This document shows, in pieces, positions 52,850-63,903 of a stretch of DNA of 64,000 bases; within the stretch, counting starts at the first letter, position 1; every line of letters begins with the position of its first letter. The notes beneath the pieces were generated by a model, which saw only the letters and a program-made list of their open reading frames with translations, made no database searches and was not told the DNA's origin. Position numbers and translations under genes: made by a program. This DNA comes from Agrypnia vestita (Eukaryota; Arthropoda; Insecta; Trichoptera; Phryganeidae), in contig JADDOH010001530.1 in assembly GCA_016648135.1 (NCBI GenBank), positions 62,001 to 126,000 of the forward strand, in the 5' to 3' direction.

Positions 52850-53180
52850 CAGAGCCTGGTTTGTTAGTTAGCTGGTTAGTTTTTCAACCCGCGGAATTAT
52901 TCGCTATGCTTATATTGTAATGTTTTGTTTTGAAATATGAATACCGAATGGTTATGTTTGATTTTATTTAAAAGTTTTATGTAAATTTAATTCTTTATTT
53001 AGAAAAAATATCATCACTGTAAAGGTGAGGAAAAATACGACGTCGGGGATTATCGACATAATGTCATGGACGGTTTTCACACCCAGAAAAGTACGGACAA
53101 GGGTAACTAACACCTATCTTTGAGGCGTATTTTTTTTTTAATAATTGAGCGCGACAGATTTTCACCGAGTAATTTATTCA
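52850..53180. other. No recognisable gene
   Basis: AT-rich, nothing seen. Confidence 0.3.
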
Positions 53181-53184
53181 ATTT

Positions 53185-53300
53185 CATACAATTAATAAAA
53201 TAGACTTAGTTTTCACCACGTTTCTATATTGAAAATATCAACGTGTTCCAAGACCTATGACCCCTTCGTCAGTATACTATTGTATACTAACAAAAATTAA
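53185..53300 (-). ncRNA. Hammerhead-like PLE terminus, degraded
   Basis: Minus strand 'CTGACGAAGGGGTC', 'TTGGAACACGTTGATATTTT': the box CTGACGA is fine but GAAA is changed to GAAC, and helix II is poor. Confidence 0.35.
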
Positions 53301-53819
53301 ATTAAAAAATCTATGTATAGACAGTCAAAATATTAAAAAAGTTATATATGGAAAATGAGTAATAATAAAGTACCTACTTAACATGAAAATAAATTTAAAA
53401 GATAACTCTTTGTAAGAAAGACCTGGTTATTTATAATATTCAATGTACTATTAACACTTTTTCTTATTTTACGACGTGAAGTTCTGTTGCTCCCAACGGA
53501 ACTCCTCGTCGCCACCAGTTTTGCTCAGTCGGAGAAGAATCGGACTCACCTTACTTCTACAATTCAAACTCAGGGTACTTCCGGTGTCGTGTACGCTGCA
53601 CTTCACCTGTCTCTCACTTTAACTTATTTTAAGTTGCAACAGTTCAATGACTAGGGTAATATAACGAAACATTATTTAGATGAAAGGGAATTTATTCAAA
53701 TGAATTTTAAACAGAAATTAATAATGCCACAGAAGGTGACAATTTTTTTACGAAGTATTTTTGGGAATTTTGCACATTGAAACCCTTTTTTTTACAATAA
53801 ATTGAGGTGATGATTTAAT

Positions 53820-54570
53820 TTACCACGCCTCGACATCAGCGCTAGCGGCCGCGTCATACAAGGATGGAAAAGACAGTGGAACTAAATACTTTTATACTAC
53901 TGGCGGTGACGCAGCGCGGGTGTCGGTGCGTGGTAATCACATTCTGCAGATTAATGAACATCTGGGCAAAATTTCTATATCACATTTAAAACAATGAAGC
54001 TACAATAGTCTGGCACAAACACCGCTTCCGCACGTGCTTAGCAATGTTCCTTTTTTCTAAAACAGCTCGACCTGATGCACATGTTCTTGTATTTACGGAG
54101 TCAGATAACACGCAGCTCGCTCCAGGCGTGATGTGAAATTGATTATTAGAGAGAATTGGAATACCAGGCAAGTCGTGGTCTTCATTTTGCTGGCCTCGCA
54201 TCTGAAACAGGATTGCTCCCTTATGGGTCCAGAGAACAACCCCGCCCCGAGGCTTTGGGCTGCCGATGCAGATGATTACCGGAACATCACCTCTGCAGCT
54301 GCCCCCCAGGCGTTGCAATGGATTCACCTTTCACTCCATGCTTCGTCACCTGGCCATGGCGCGAAGCGCTCCCGTGGAAAAACCCTCTATTAACACAAGG
54401 GTTCACAGAAAGGTTCACATCTTGCGTGCTGAAGTGTCAGATTCCGAATGCGCCATTTTGTAATATCGTCCCCGCCGTTCGCGACCGCTGTGAAACTATC
54501 TGCAGTAGACCAAAGACATTATTTTGTTCCATAGAGTATTTGCGGTACCTACGCGGTTAGAAATCAATTT
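53820..54570. other. GC-rich unique region with opposed frames
   Basis: Open frames of 113 codons (53986-54327, minus) and 86, 65 and 80 codons (plus) overlap. None has a domain I recognise, and the frames probably reflect the GC content. A decayed coding relic cannot be excluded. Confidence 0.25.
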
Positions 54571-54954
54571 TGGTGCAGATAGTTGGTGCGGGGATCGATA
54601 AATTCATTTCTTTAGAGGTTTCGCGAAGAGGTGTGACGAACAGAGGTTGCTACGTCACAATTTTCAAAATTTCTAATTTATCAAACTGTGATTCTGTATA
54701 ATTTCTATGTAAAATTTGTTAACCCTTATTAATATCATAAGAATTATCTATAGCCAAAAGACGGTTAGAAAATTCAGAATAATTATTGCTATTTAAACAG
54801 CTTATATGTTTCTTAACTCTAACTTCAAAATTTCTACATTTTTTTCATATATAAAAATAATCACAATCATTACAAATCAATTTATATACACCCGATTTCT
54901 TTTAAAAATTATTCAATTACACTTCGATTCAATTTATTCAGTAAAAAATATACA

Positions 54955-55200
54955 TTCAGAATATTTTGAATTTGTTCAAATTTTTCAAGAACACAATACT
55001 GGATTTTATCCCAAGGGGATATAATAAATTAAGATATATTATATGTATATGTCTCATAGAGATGAAGCAATTTTTTATATGGGAAAGTAGCTATGGAAGT
55101 CTTTTTTCGGTGTTCATACGGCTTTCGACCCATCATATGGCTGGCTTAAGTAATCACTTTACACTGTGTAACGTTCACCAATTCCACCCATGATAATCTA
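54955..55200. repeat. Foldback family 2, half copy with outer flank
   Basis: Starts with the outer block 'CAGAATATTTTGAATTTGTT' and 'GATTTTATCCCAAGGGGATA', then 'CTCATAGAGATGAAGCA', 'GGCTGGCTTAAGTAATCACT' and 'CCAATTCCACCCATGATAA'. Confidence 0.6.
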
Positions 55201-55351
55201 CCACATCTATCAAATTTTTGGAAGTTGTATATTTGTTTAACTTGCACACCGTGTTTCGTATGCGAGTTGTGGTTTTACCATCGCTACCCTGCAGTCGAAA
55301 ACTGTCATTCCAATAAACCAGTACAGATGTCGACATTGATAATGAGATTAT

Positions 55352-55640
55352 CTATATTTTGATTGGAGTTTTTTTAAAGCAACAGTAAGTAGCTTGATTT
55401 CTTGCTACTTTTGCGGCTCTGGAGTCTGTCAATCTGATCACGCGGTCGTTCCAGAACCTTCTTCTCTGTCGTCCCCATCTTACAGCATCCTCGACTTCGC
55501 ATATTCTTCCGATCTCCTTATTGCGAATCCTATCTCGGCGGGTTTTGCCGGCGATATTTCTTAATGTTTTCATCTCGCTGGTTCGAATGAGTTTTTTGGT
55601 TCAGGCAGTGCCAGTTTTGGACTCGATACTGTAATTCATG
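55352..55640 (-). pseudogene. Non-LTR RT C-terminus fragment
   Basis: 73-codon minus-strand frame: 'MKTLRNIAGKTRRDRIRNKE', 'IGRICEVEDAVRWGRQRRRF', 'WNDRVIRLTDSRAAKVARN', a typical 'MKxLRxIxGKTRRDRIRNxxI' block. It is preceded upstream by a short 'LQYRVQNWHCLN'-like remnant. No RT core. Confidence 0.65.
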
Positions 55641-55684
55641 ATGCCACAACTCGGTTCGATGTATTACATAACTTCCTTAGGTCA

Positions 55685-55820
55685 GGTTGTTTCAAGTTGG
55701 ATCAAAGTAAAAGTTCGTTTAAAGCATAGATTTTTACGGAAACGAATCGTTTGATTGGTGGAGAACGCAAAAATCTATGCTTTAAACGAACTTGTACTTT
55801 GATCCAACTTGAAACAACCA
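55685..55820. mobile_element. Short TIR element (about 136 bp)
   Basis: Arms of about 50 bp: GGTTGTTTCAAGTTGGATCA.. ATAGATTTTT and complement, separated by about 35 bp. One mismatch zone (GTAAAAG/CTTGTAC). No ORF. Confidence 0.6.
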
Positions 55821-55849
55821 TGCCTTAATTAAGGAGATGACGTTCGGAA

Positions 55850-56555
55850 AAATGGGTATAAAAATAACTTTTTTCAACGCAGTCATTAAATATAATAAAA
55901 TAATCTTTATTTTACACACATACATAGTATTTTTATGAATAATTTGCAATCTTAAAAAATTTAAAAATGTTTGGGATACGAGTCGACAGGTAGTGCCCTG
56001 TTTTAAAAATCCTCGCTGATAGTTTACATGATTTCTCTGCTAGGCATTATCTAAAACACAAAAATATTTTTTACTTTTTTAGAAGGGTAATAGTTATCGT
56101 GTGACGTAGGTAATACATTTTTTTTGTTGAGATGACAGTTGTTTGAAAAAAAAACTCAAATTTTCCTTAAAATTTGAGTTTAAAAAATTTATAACTTTTG
56201 AACATGACACCATCAAAAAAAAATCTTTCGTCACACTTTAGACAATACTATGAAAAGTAACTATTGTAAATTTCAACCAAATCGGTTGAGTAGATCGGGT
56301 GATATTGTGTACACCGTTTTGAAAAAAGTAGTTTCGAGAAAAACGCAAAAGAAAAAAAAATACGACGTCAGCGACGAATCGAATATTTTTTAATTACCTT
56401 CAATCTGCGATTCCTGGACCATACGTAAGGTCTTGTTCTATTGTTACTGTGATGTCCTCTGATTCCTTTTGAGCTCTTTTGTTGGCTCAGCAACTCTAAT
56501 GCTCTCACTGTTAATTACTATAACTCGATATAAACGATTTAATTAGCCGAATTTT
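55850..56555. other. No recognisable gene
   Basis: AT-rich. 'AACTCAAATTTTCCTTAAAA' next to 'TTTGAGTTTAAAAAA' forms a local hairpin (about 56152-56180). Confidence 0.3.
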
Positions 56556-56639
56556 TTTTTTTTTTTTTGAAAATTTCAAGGTGACGTGACCCCTTCATTA
56601 ATTATTATTTTGACGGTTCTATTTGAACAATTCTAACGC

Positions 56640-57080
56640 AGCCGTTTTCTCGCTAATAAAAATCACCTTGCTGAAAAACGACCCATAAAACAATGCGACC
56701 TGTACGAAGACAGCAAAGTCTATTGTTCCCCGCAATATTTTCCCTCGCGCAATGAAAAGTTTTATTCTGTTTTATACTTGATTGTTATCCTCCCCGAGGG
56801 ATTCGTGGGGGTGGGTGAGTGTGGGGCTGCGCCGGCCTATTGTGTCCGCGCTCCATCCACAACAATATTCGACATATTGAAAATGTTGAATGGTAATTGG
56901 ATTTCGGGGGAGAACGCTGCTTCCCGGCCGTCGTGATTTTTTTTTTCCATATTCGGCCAATTTGGACGCTCGGTAGCTAACTGGTTAATTAAATTATCAA
57001 ACTGACACCTAGACGAGGCGATACACCTTCGGCCAGGGTTGCCACACTTATAAATGGAAAGGAGGATAGTCAACTCTGAA
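56640..57080. other. GC-rich unique island
   Basis: 'CTCCCCGAGGGATTCGTGGG', 'GGGCTGCGCCGGCCTATTGT'. Minus-strand frames 56772-56960 and 56837-57085 overlap and have no domain. Possible conserved non-coding DNA. Confidence 0.25.
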
Positions 57081-57146
57081 GTCAATTAAATGAAAGAAAT
57101 TTAAAAAAAATCGTGCGTGTAAATTAATAAACTAAAAAAAAGTAAT

Positions 57147-57540
57147 TAGTGTATATATTATAGATATCTCACAGAGACGAAACTGTATTAATTATGGGAA
57201 AGTAGGTATAGAAGTCATTTGGGTGTAACAGGACTTATGACCTGTCTTTTTATGGTTGGCTTAAGTGATCACTTTACACAATTGTAACATTCGCCATTTC
57301 CACCACCCATGATAGAATATACCATGCTTATTCATTTTTTGGAAGTTGTATATATGTTCAAATTGCGTGAAAAGCTTTCATATATGAGTTGTAAGCGCCT
57401 TTTCCATGCGGCCTGTAATTAATACAGTTTCGTCTCTGTGAGATATCTATAATATATACACTAATTGATTAATAATGTCTCTGTGACATAAATCCAGCAC
57501 TGTTCTGAAAGATTTGAACAAACTCAAAATATTCTAAAAA
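57147..57540. mobile_element. Foldback family 2, full copy with outer flank
   Basis: 50-bp near-perfect ends 'ATTATAGATATCTCACAGAG' and complement near 57440-57467. The outer flank 57467-57540 matches 18297-18371 inverted. Confidence 0.7.
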
Positions 57541-57544
57541 AAAG

Positions 57545-57848
57545 TAACTCATAAAAACCAAGTTTTTACAATACGCCCTTTCTCATTTTCGGGTTTCGTG
57601 TCTACCATATGCGTCGGAATCTCTATACAACTTGTTTGAAAAAATATTAAAAATTTGAAAAATCCAAATTATACTATAATTATTTTTTTTTTAACGAAAA
57701 TTTGATAGATCTTGATCGTCGCCACGAGTCTGCTTGCAAAGTTTTAGCTCGATTGGATCACGGGAAAAGGGTTAAAAATCGATCCAAAGTTTTTTCGACG
57801 GCAAGCAAGCAGACGCCACGAGTTAATATAAAGGAAGTATAATAAAGA
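57545..57848 (-). repeat. Dispersed repeat family C, copy 3
   Basis: Complement of the family C ends: 'CTCATAAAAACCAAGTTTTT' at one side and 'GCAAGCAAGCAGACGCCACG' at the other. The middle is partly deleted relative to 38035-38585. Confidence 0.65.
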
Positions 57849-57859
57849 CAAAATTATAT

Positions 57860-58740
57860 ATTAATGATGCTCATAATATTGAGTTGTAAAAATCTACACT
57901 AATCGTTATCGATTATTTTAATGAGTTTCATGAAAATAATTTAAATTTATACTTACAGAAATATATAACCTCGAATATTTAAAATAATTGGGGCAAACAA
58001 AAACTTTCTTAAAAACTATCTAAACATTCGTGAACTCGCATGTAAACAGAATCGGACTGCTAGCAAGAATTTAATATGACTACTTTCGTTCTGGTATCGC
58101 ATTTCCGCTACATGTTCCGCTACATGCGCCAAAACAACACTTTAAAAAAAGTCATAAGTTTTTCAATTTATCAGCGAGCTGCGAAACGATAAGAGATCAA
58201 TATATTTTTATTATATCGATATACGTTATTTTACAAAAATATATATTATTTTGTATTGACAAATTTTAATAAAATCACCGAATAAAATGTTTTATCACCA
58301 TGCTAAATATTATGGGAAATTTGTATGGTGGCGTGTTGTTTTGAGTTAGATTATTTTTGAGATGAACAAGAGAGGACTTTATGTGATAAATAATGTTCAG
58401 AAAAAACCTAAGAGTGTCTAAAATCCAATTTTTCATTATTTCGGAATAAAAATATTTGAAAAAATAATATTTTCTTCATTGTTATCGATGTTCTCTTAAA
58501 GAAATATTATCTCGTTATATGTTTATGTTGATATAATAATAATGTACATGATCAATTTTCAGAAAATTGCTTGATGAAAATATTTGCTTGTCTAGACTTA
58601 AAATTTGATATTATTATAATATTTAAATTTGTGGTCAGGCATTTGAACAAAATGTTATTTGTGTTAGTATATAACCACTATGAATAACGTTTTTGTCTAC
58701 TGATTTCGAAACGTAATCCGTCTCTTCGTCTTTTAAGTAA
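57860..58740. other. No recognisable gene
   Basis: AT-rich. The last about 100 bp may encode a frameshifted stretch upstream of the GIY-YIG relic. Confidence 0.3.
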
Positions 58741-58755
58741 TAAAGATAAAAATAA

Positions 58756-59200
58756 TATTTTAGATAATTCAGGGATTTATCAATTAACTTGTAACTCATG
58801 TCAAACGTGTTACATTGGGAGAACGTTGCGCAATTTTAACATAAGAATAAAATAACACATGAGATGCCTTAATAATAATAATTTTTCCGAATTTTCGAAT
58901 CACCTCATAGAATTCAATCTTATTATAATTTTGATATAAAAACACAGTGAAAATACTAAATACTAATAATAAAGCGTTAAAACTTAATTATATGGAAAAA
59001 AATATATATTCGTATAGCCATAAAAAACAACATTCCTCTAATTAATAATCAAATAAATTTCCCCAAAAGTTTTCTGTTCGATTTAAAATTGTTAGGTAAA
59101 ACCCAAGATTTGTCAAAACCCCCTAATATAGACCCCACCTCATCTCCTTCTCTCCTCTACTCAAGTTATTTATCCCTTTTTAAACGCTCTAAAGCGTAAA
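58756..59200 (+). pseudogene. PLE GIY-YIG endonuclease relic
   Basis: Frame from 58756: 'SGIYQLTCNSCQTCYIGRTL' (GIY at 58772-58780, YIG at 58811-58819), then 'RNFNIRIK', a stop, 'HMRCLNNNNFSEFSNHLIEF'. After more stops and a frame change, a tail with 'IRIAIKNNIPLINNQINFP'. This is the GIY-YIG nuclease domain found at the C-terminus of Penelope-like reverse transcriptases, which nicks the target DNA. The RT part is missing. The match to 7318-7452 supports a PLE family in this genome and fits with the hammerhead-bearing termini. Confidence 0.7.
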
Positions 59201-59289
59201 CAAACATTAAGTTATTCACAATTATGAATAATGAGCTTTCTGATTGATTGAATTCATTCATTTCAAACCTGTCAAACTTAAACCTTCAA

Positions 59290-59660
59290 AATTGGCGGCA
59301 CTACAATGTTATACAATTACTGTCAAGATACAGAAATAGCAGTATTTCGTATTTCAGAATACGGCCGATATTCTTGGATCAGGGGTGTAAAATATTCATC
59401 AATAAATAAACATTTTTTGATAAAAACTGAAATTCCGCTTATTATTTTATCTAACCTCGAAGTACAGAGACTTCGAGGATTTCCTGAGACTTCTAGCTCT
59501 TGCCACTTGTTAGAATGTAAATAAATCGCATGTAATTTTATTATTATCGCCGAAAATAATTTCCCCCGAATTTGTTTTCCGCGGTGATGAAAATCGCTCC
59601 TCCCCGATCCGCGTGGACGTCTCATAAAAATAAATTATAAAAAAATGTTCGGGCAGATTT
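59290..59660. other. No recognisable gene
   Basis: Opposed frames 59306-59524 (plus) and 59323-59625 (minus) mirror each other and have no domain. Confidence 0.3.
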
Positions 59661-59679
59661 AAATGGACCATAATTTCGG

Positions 59680-59880
59680 CGTTAATTCATTCGGATGATA
59701 AATTCGGCCCCGGCGTTGCGCGGACCGCCGCGTGCCGGGAGTCTGCCGCGAGGCCAGCGGGCCGGATTAATTTCGTATTAAATTTGTATTGTTTTCAAAT
59801 TTTACGCGCCATTTATCAAATTTCCCATTAAGCGATATCATTCTCGGGTGCCCTTAATGCGTTGCGCGTTCTTTATATGT
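59680..59880. other. GC-rich island with ATTA words
   Basis: 'GGCCCCGGCGTTGCGCGGAC', 'GTGCCGGGAGTCTGCCGCG' next to AATTAATTTCGTATTAAATT. Same style as 34590-34850. Candidate regulatory element. Confidence 0.3.
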
Positions 59881-59892
59881 GTTTATATACAG

Positions 59893-60130
59893 AGGGAGTC
59901 AAAAAAAGTAACCCATAAAAACCAAGTTTTTATTATACTCCCTTTCTTTGTAAAATGTAACAACAATTAAAGACGAATTAAAACATAACTAAACTAACAG
60001 TAATTTAATATATTTCTAAAATCTCAGATGTTTTGAGCTTTGATAAGACACTTCATGCTTTGAAGATTAAATTCTAAAAACTTTTGTCAGTCAATTTAGA
60101 TTTTCGACATTCGTAGTGAAATACCCTTAG
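59893..60130 (-). repeat. Dispersed repeat family C, copy 4 (partial)
   Basis: 'GGGAGTCAAAAAAAGTAACC', 'CATAAAAACCAAGTTTTTAT', 'TTATACTCCCTTTCTTTG', then 'CAGATGTTTTGAGCTTTGAT'. The far end is missing. Confidence 0.6.
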
Positions 60131-60625
60131 AGTATATACAATCCATAGAGACCATATTATTTCGAAACTTGTAAGAATTTTGTTAAAAGAGGCGTGGTCA
60201 TTCGGTGAGACTGGACAATTCGTTTTTAACACGTGTTTGTAATTTGTTGCTAAAACAGGGCTACCACAAATGAACGATTCTCTGTGAATTCTCTTACAAT
60301 AAAGTAGCAATAAATGATAATGCCTTTTATATGTGGGTAAATTTATTTATTTTAATTTATTTTATTACAATTTTAAATATCACCACAACAATAATTATAT
60401 AAGGAACTGCAATAATAATAATAATTATTATTATAATCGAGGATTATTTATATCATATCAAACATAAACATTTAGTTATCTGCATTTGTACAAATATTTA
60501 AAAATTACGTTATTTACATAATATACATTCTTTGTATATACACATAAAATACATTGTTTGAAAAAACAATATGATGAAGTACATTAATGGAATTAATAAT
60601 AAATATAAAATTTTAATATAGTACG

Positions 60626-62931
60626 CTATTGATTTTGGAAGATAATTAATCTGTTTAAATGTTGTCTCACTCTGACGGTAGGTTGTACCGCTGATTTGAT
60701 CAGAAAGTGTAGCCTGACATCTAAATATTTAGAAGCAACTGCCTTAATTAGGTGAACAGTATGGTTCTCCAGCGGTGACTGGTCTAGCATGTGAGAAAGT
60801 AATATATAAAAACAATCTACAGTTAGGAATATTTTTAAGACCCTGTTGACTAAATATTCTAATGAAAAGTGAGGATTCATTCTTTTTCCTCCACTACGGT
60901 TAAGAGCTTCTCTAAAAACGCGTTCACTATGTGTGCAAATTAAAATAACGTCATCTGATGGATATACTAACCCCCCTCTATCTTTTTGTGCAATTAATGA
61001 ATTTCGCAAAGTTGTCTTAAAGCCAATAAGGGCAGAAAGACAATTCTCACATTTAATTTTTTTATTTAGATGCCTGACAACAAAACCACAAATATAAATT
61101 ATACAACTCTCCACATACTGACTGCACATATATATTGATTCAGGAATATCGTCGAAAGGCAAAGTATTTTCGAAACTCAATTCGTCATCACGTAATAATT
61201 TTAATTTGGAGGAGGAACAGTTTATAATGTTGACAGAATTATTTGAATTACAGTTAAGTATACTAATTTGATCTAAAGGTATGCAGTTTCCATTTACATT
61301 ATCTTTGATTTCTGCGCGTATAAGTAATTTCTTGTACGCGGACTTAAATTGGCTAACGGTTGGGTTGTTATTATAACCACCATGTGAGCGTATAGCTCCG
61401 AAAAATAATTCGATATGATCTTGATTAAATTTGTACATCGTTAGATATTTTAACACTGGGGACTCTGACATTAAATACGTCTTAACTAATAATTGTAAAC
61501 TTTCTATGCAAACTCGAAAACCCAAAAACCCCATTTTTTATTAGACTGAATAACTTTTACTCCATTTGGTAATTTTAAATCAGATAAATATACGCTAACA
61601 TTACTCAGGTACGCAGAAAACTTTAAATGATTCCCCGAGAATACAGGCCTTTTCCATTCAGGTGCTGAAATATTACGGGAATTGAATATATCAAATAGTT
61701 TGTTTATACACCTTATGAAAAAAATTGTTGGTTCACTGTTAGAAAATTGTGGCAGCTTTAGGTCTTTAGCACAAAATTCTATGGCATCCGCTACAGAATC
61801 GCTAAATAACTGCGCCGCTAATCGAACCTTCATTTTCTGTCGCACATAATCAATGTGCTCTCTCCGTAATTTGTTACCTAAATGAAGTCCATAATTATCC
61901 TGTAAAATATTTAATTGCTCTATAAACCTCCAATCAATGATACCACCATTGCTATCTAAAAAATATTTTTTATCCCCTAGTGTATTTCTAATTAATTTAA
62001 GCATATGACATGGGTCAAAAAAAACCACAACAATTTCATTTTCAAAGAGAAAATATGGTTTTAAATTATGCTCTTCAAACGAACAACCCAACTTTTTTGC
62101 CATACTTACGTTTGGAGCTGCGCCATCGAACGTCAAAGATATTGTACGAATTCCACACCCTTTTAGCAAAGAGAGACATTGAGTAACCAAAATACTCTTT
62201 TGTTCCCCTGTTAAGCCATCCACAGGAAAATATCCAACTGGTATTTTCCATGACCCGTTAATACAAACAACTATAAAGGTAAGTATCTCACGAGCAAGGG
62301 GTATTTCATCTCCTTCCAAATTTGCGCCAAAATTAACATATCCCATTTCCACTTGTCCAATCCTTTCTAACTTCTTACGGATACTCATTTCATCCATTAC
62401 AAGTGAGCAAAGAATTGGACGATCGCTGTGCTTTACTTTAAGTTTGAGGGCATCAAACGACTCTTGAGTGAAGCCGGGATCGCAGTTAACTTGTTTGTAC
62501 CAATTCGATAATGTTTTGGTATGAGGCAAGCAAGTGTTGAAAGTTTCCCTCACATAGTTATACGCTCTAGGCGAATAAAAATGCAAGGTAATAGCAAATT
62601 TCCTCAGCTCTGGGGAGTATTTCCTCGTTAAAGGGAGCTTCTGAGTCTTAGATATTTGTCTTTTCAAAAAATCCCTGTTGGGCCCATCCATTGAGGATAA
62701 TATCTCAATACCCTCACTTTGAATATGGCCCATTTCTTTTAATTCCTGAACAATATTTGTTAAATTAGCAATTTTTTTCAACTGTCGACGATTTGACTGT
62801 TGCAATGTTGCAACTTTTCTCTGCAATTTAACAATACTTTCATTTCTCTGAAACAATTGTTTTTTTAAAGCTAATTTTCTAGGAGTATCGACGTCTGGTG
62901 CTGTTACACTGTTGTGAGTATTGAACACTAC
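60626..62931 (-). CDS. P-element/THAP9-type transposase, one frameshift
   Basis: DNA transposase of the P superfamily (RNase H-like fold with a GTP-binding insertion in known members). The last large exon starts at 62931, right after a TTTCAG acceptor, and the frame follows from GTA GTG TTC. Residues counted from 62928: coiled coil about 20-68 (Leu/Lys/Gln-rich); 'LCSLVMDEMSIRKK' with catalytic D near 179; 'LTFDGAAPNVSMAKKLG' with D near 268; 'VVFFDPCHMLKLIRN' near 300-315. The frame ends at 61504 and continues in another frame from about 61534 with 'NQDHIELFFGAIRSHGG', which holds the catalytic E, and 'YICGFVVRHLNKKIKCENC', ending at 60626. A one-base indel around 61507-61535, in or near the A/G/T homopolymers, explains the break. 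The N-terminal THAP zinc finger is not seen and should lie beyond 64000. An AATAAA-like signal follows at about 60355. Confidence 0.85.
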
Positions 62932-63053
62932 CTGAAATTAAACAAAATCCATTATGTATTATGCATTTCAAATAATTCATAAAAGTGAACGGAAACATAT
63001 ATTACACTAAAATAAAGAACTAAAAAAACTATTTTAGGTAAAACTATACTTAC
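62932..63053 (-). other. Intron before the transposase exon
   Basis: 122 bp with a GTAAGTATAG donor (63053 downward) and an AATTTCAG acceptor (to 62932). It joins the first 72-bp mini-exon to the main exon in phase 0. Confidence 0.65.
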
Positions 63054-63903
63054 ATGGCCAACGACTTCATTACATGAAGGGATCACTTCTAGCAACTCTC
63101 CCATGTTTACTGTCGAATTTGTAGACTGAAAGTAATAATATCTATTAAATTTAAAGCTTTCAAAAAATCAATACAACATTTTAGGTAAAACGTACTATTT
63201 ATACATACATGGCCAACGACTTCATTACATGAAGGGATCACTTCTAGCAACTCTCCCATGTTTACTGTCGAATTAGTAGACTGAAAGTAATAATATCGAT
63301 TAAATTTAAAGCTTTCAAAAACTCAATACAACGATTTTAGGTAAATCATACTATCTATACATACATGGCCAACGACTTCATTACATGAAGGGATCACTTC
63401 TAGCAACTCTCCCATGTTTTCTGTCGAATTTGTAGACTGAAAGTAATAATATCGATTAAATTTAAAGCTTTCAAAAAATCAATACAACGATTTTAGATAA
63501 AACGTACTATTTATACATACATGGCCAACGACTTCATTACATGAAGGGATCACTTCTAGCAACTCTCCCATGTTTACTGTCGAATTTGTAGACTGAAAGT
63601 AATAATATCGATTAAATTTAAAGCTTTCAAAAAATTAATACAACATTTTAGGTAAAACGTACTATTTATACATACATGGCTAACGACTTCATTACATGAA
63701 GGGATCACTTCTAGCAACTCTCCCATGTTTACTGTCGAATTAGTAGACTGAAAGTAATAATATCGATTAAATTTAAAGCTTTCAAAAACTCAATACAACG
63801 ATTTTAGGTAAATCATACTATCTATACATACATGGCCAACGACTTCATTACATGAAGGGATCACTTCTAGCAACTCTCCCAGGTTTTCTGTCGAATTTGT
63901 AGA
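63054..63903 (-). CDS. Repeated 24-codon mini-exons of the transposase gene
   Basis: Each complete 72-bp block is open in the frame that joins to the transposase exon and encodes 'STNSTVNMGELLEVIPSC' followed by NEVVGH. Six complete copies differ at only a few residues: V to E in copies 3 and 6, G to S in copy 5, M to L in copy 6. The differences keep the frame open. Borders are canonical: acceptor ..CTTTCAG, donor GTATGT (GTAAGT in the last copy before the transposase exon). The segment would lie between the N-terminal DNA-binding domain and the coiled coil. I know no family for the peptide. Whether all copies are included in one mRNA, or one is chosen, cannot be told from sequence. Confidence 0.6.

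Noticed and set aside
53986..54393. Opposed 113- and 86-codon open frames
   Set aside because: They mirror each other on both strands and neither resembles a family; treated as a composition effect.
58690..58740. CTGATTTCGAAACG as a ribozyme
   Set aside because: There is no space for helix II between the box and GAAAC.
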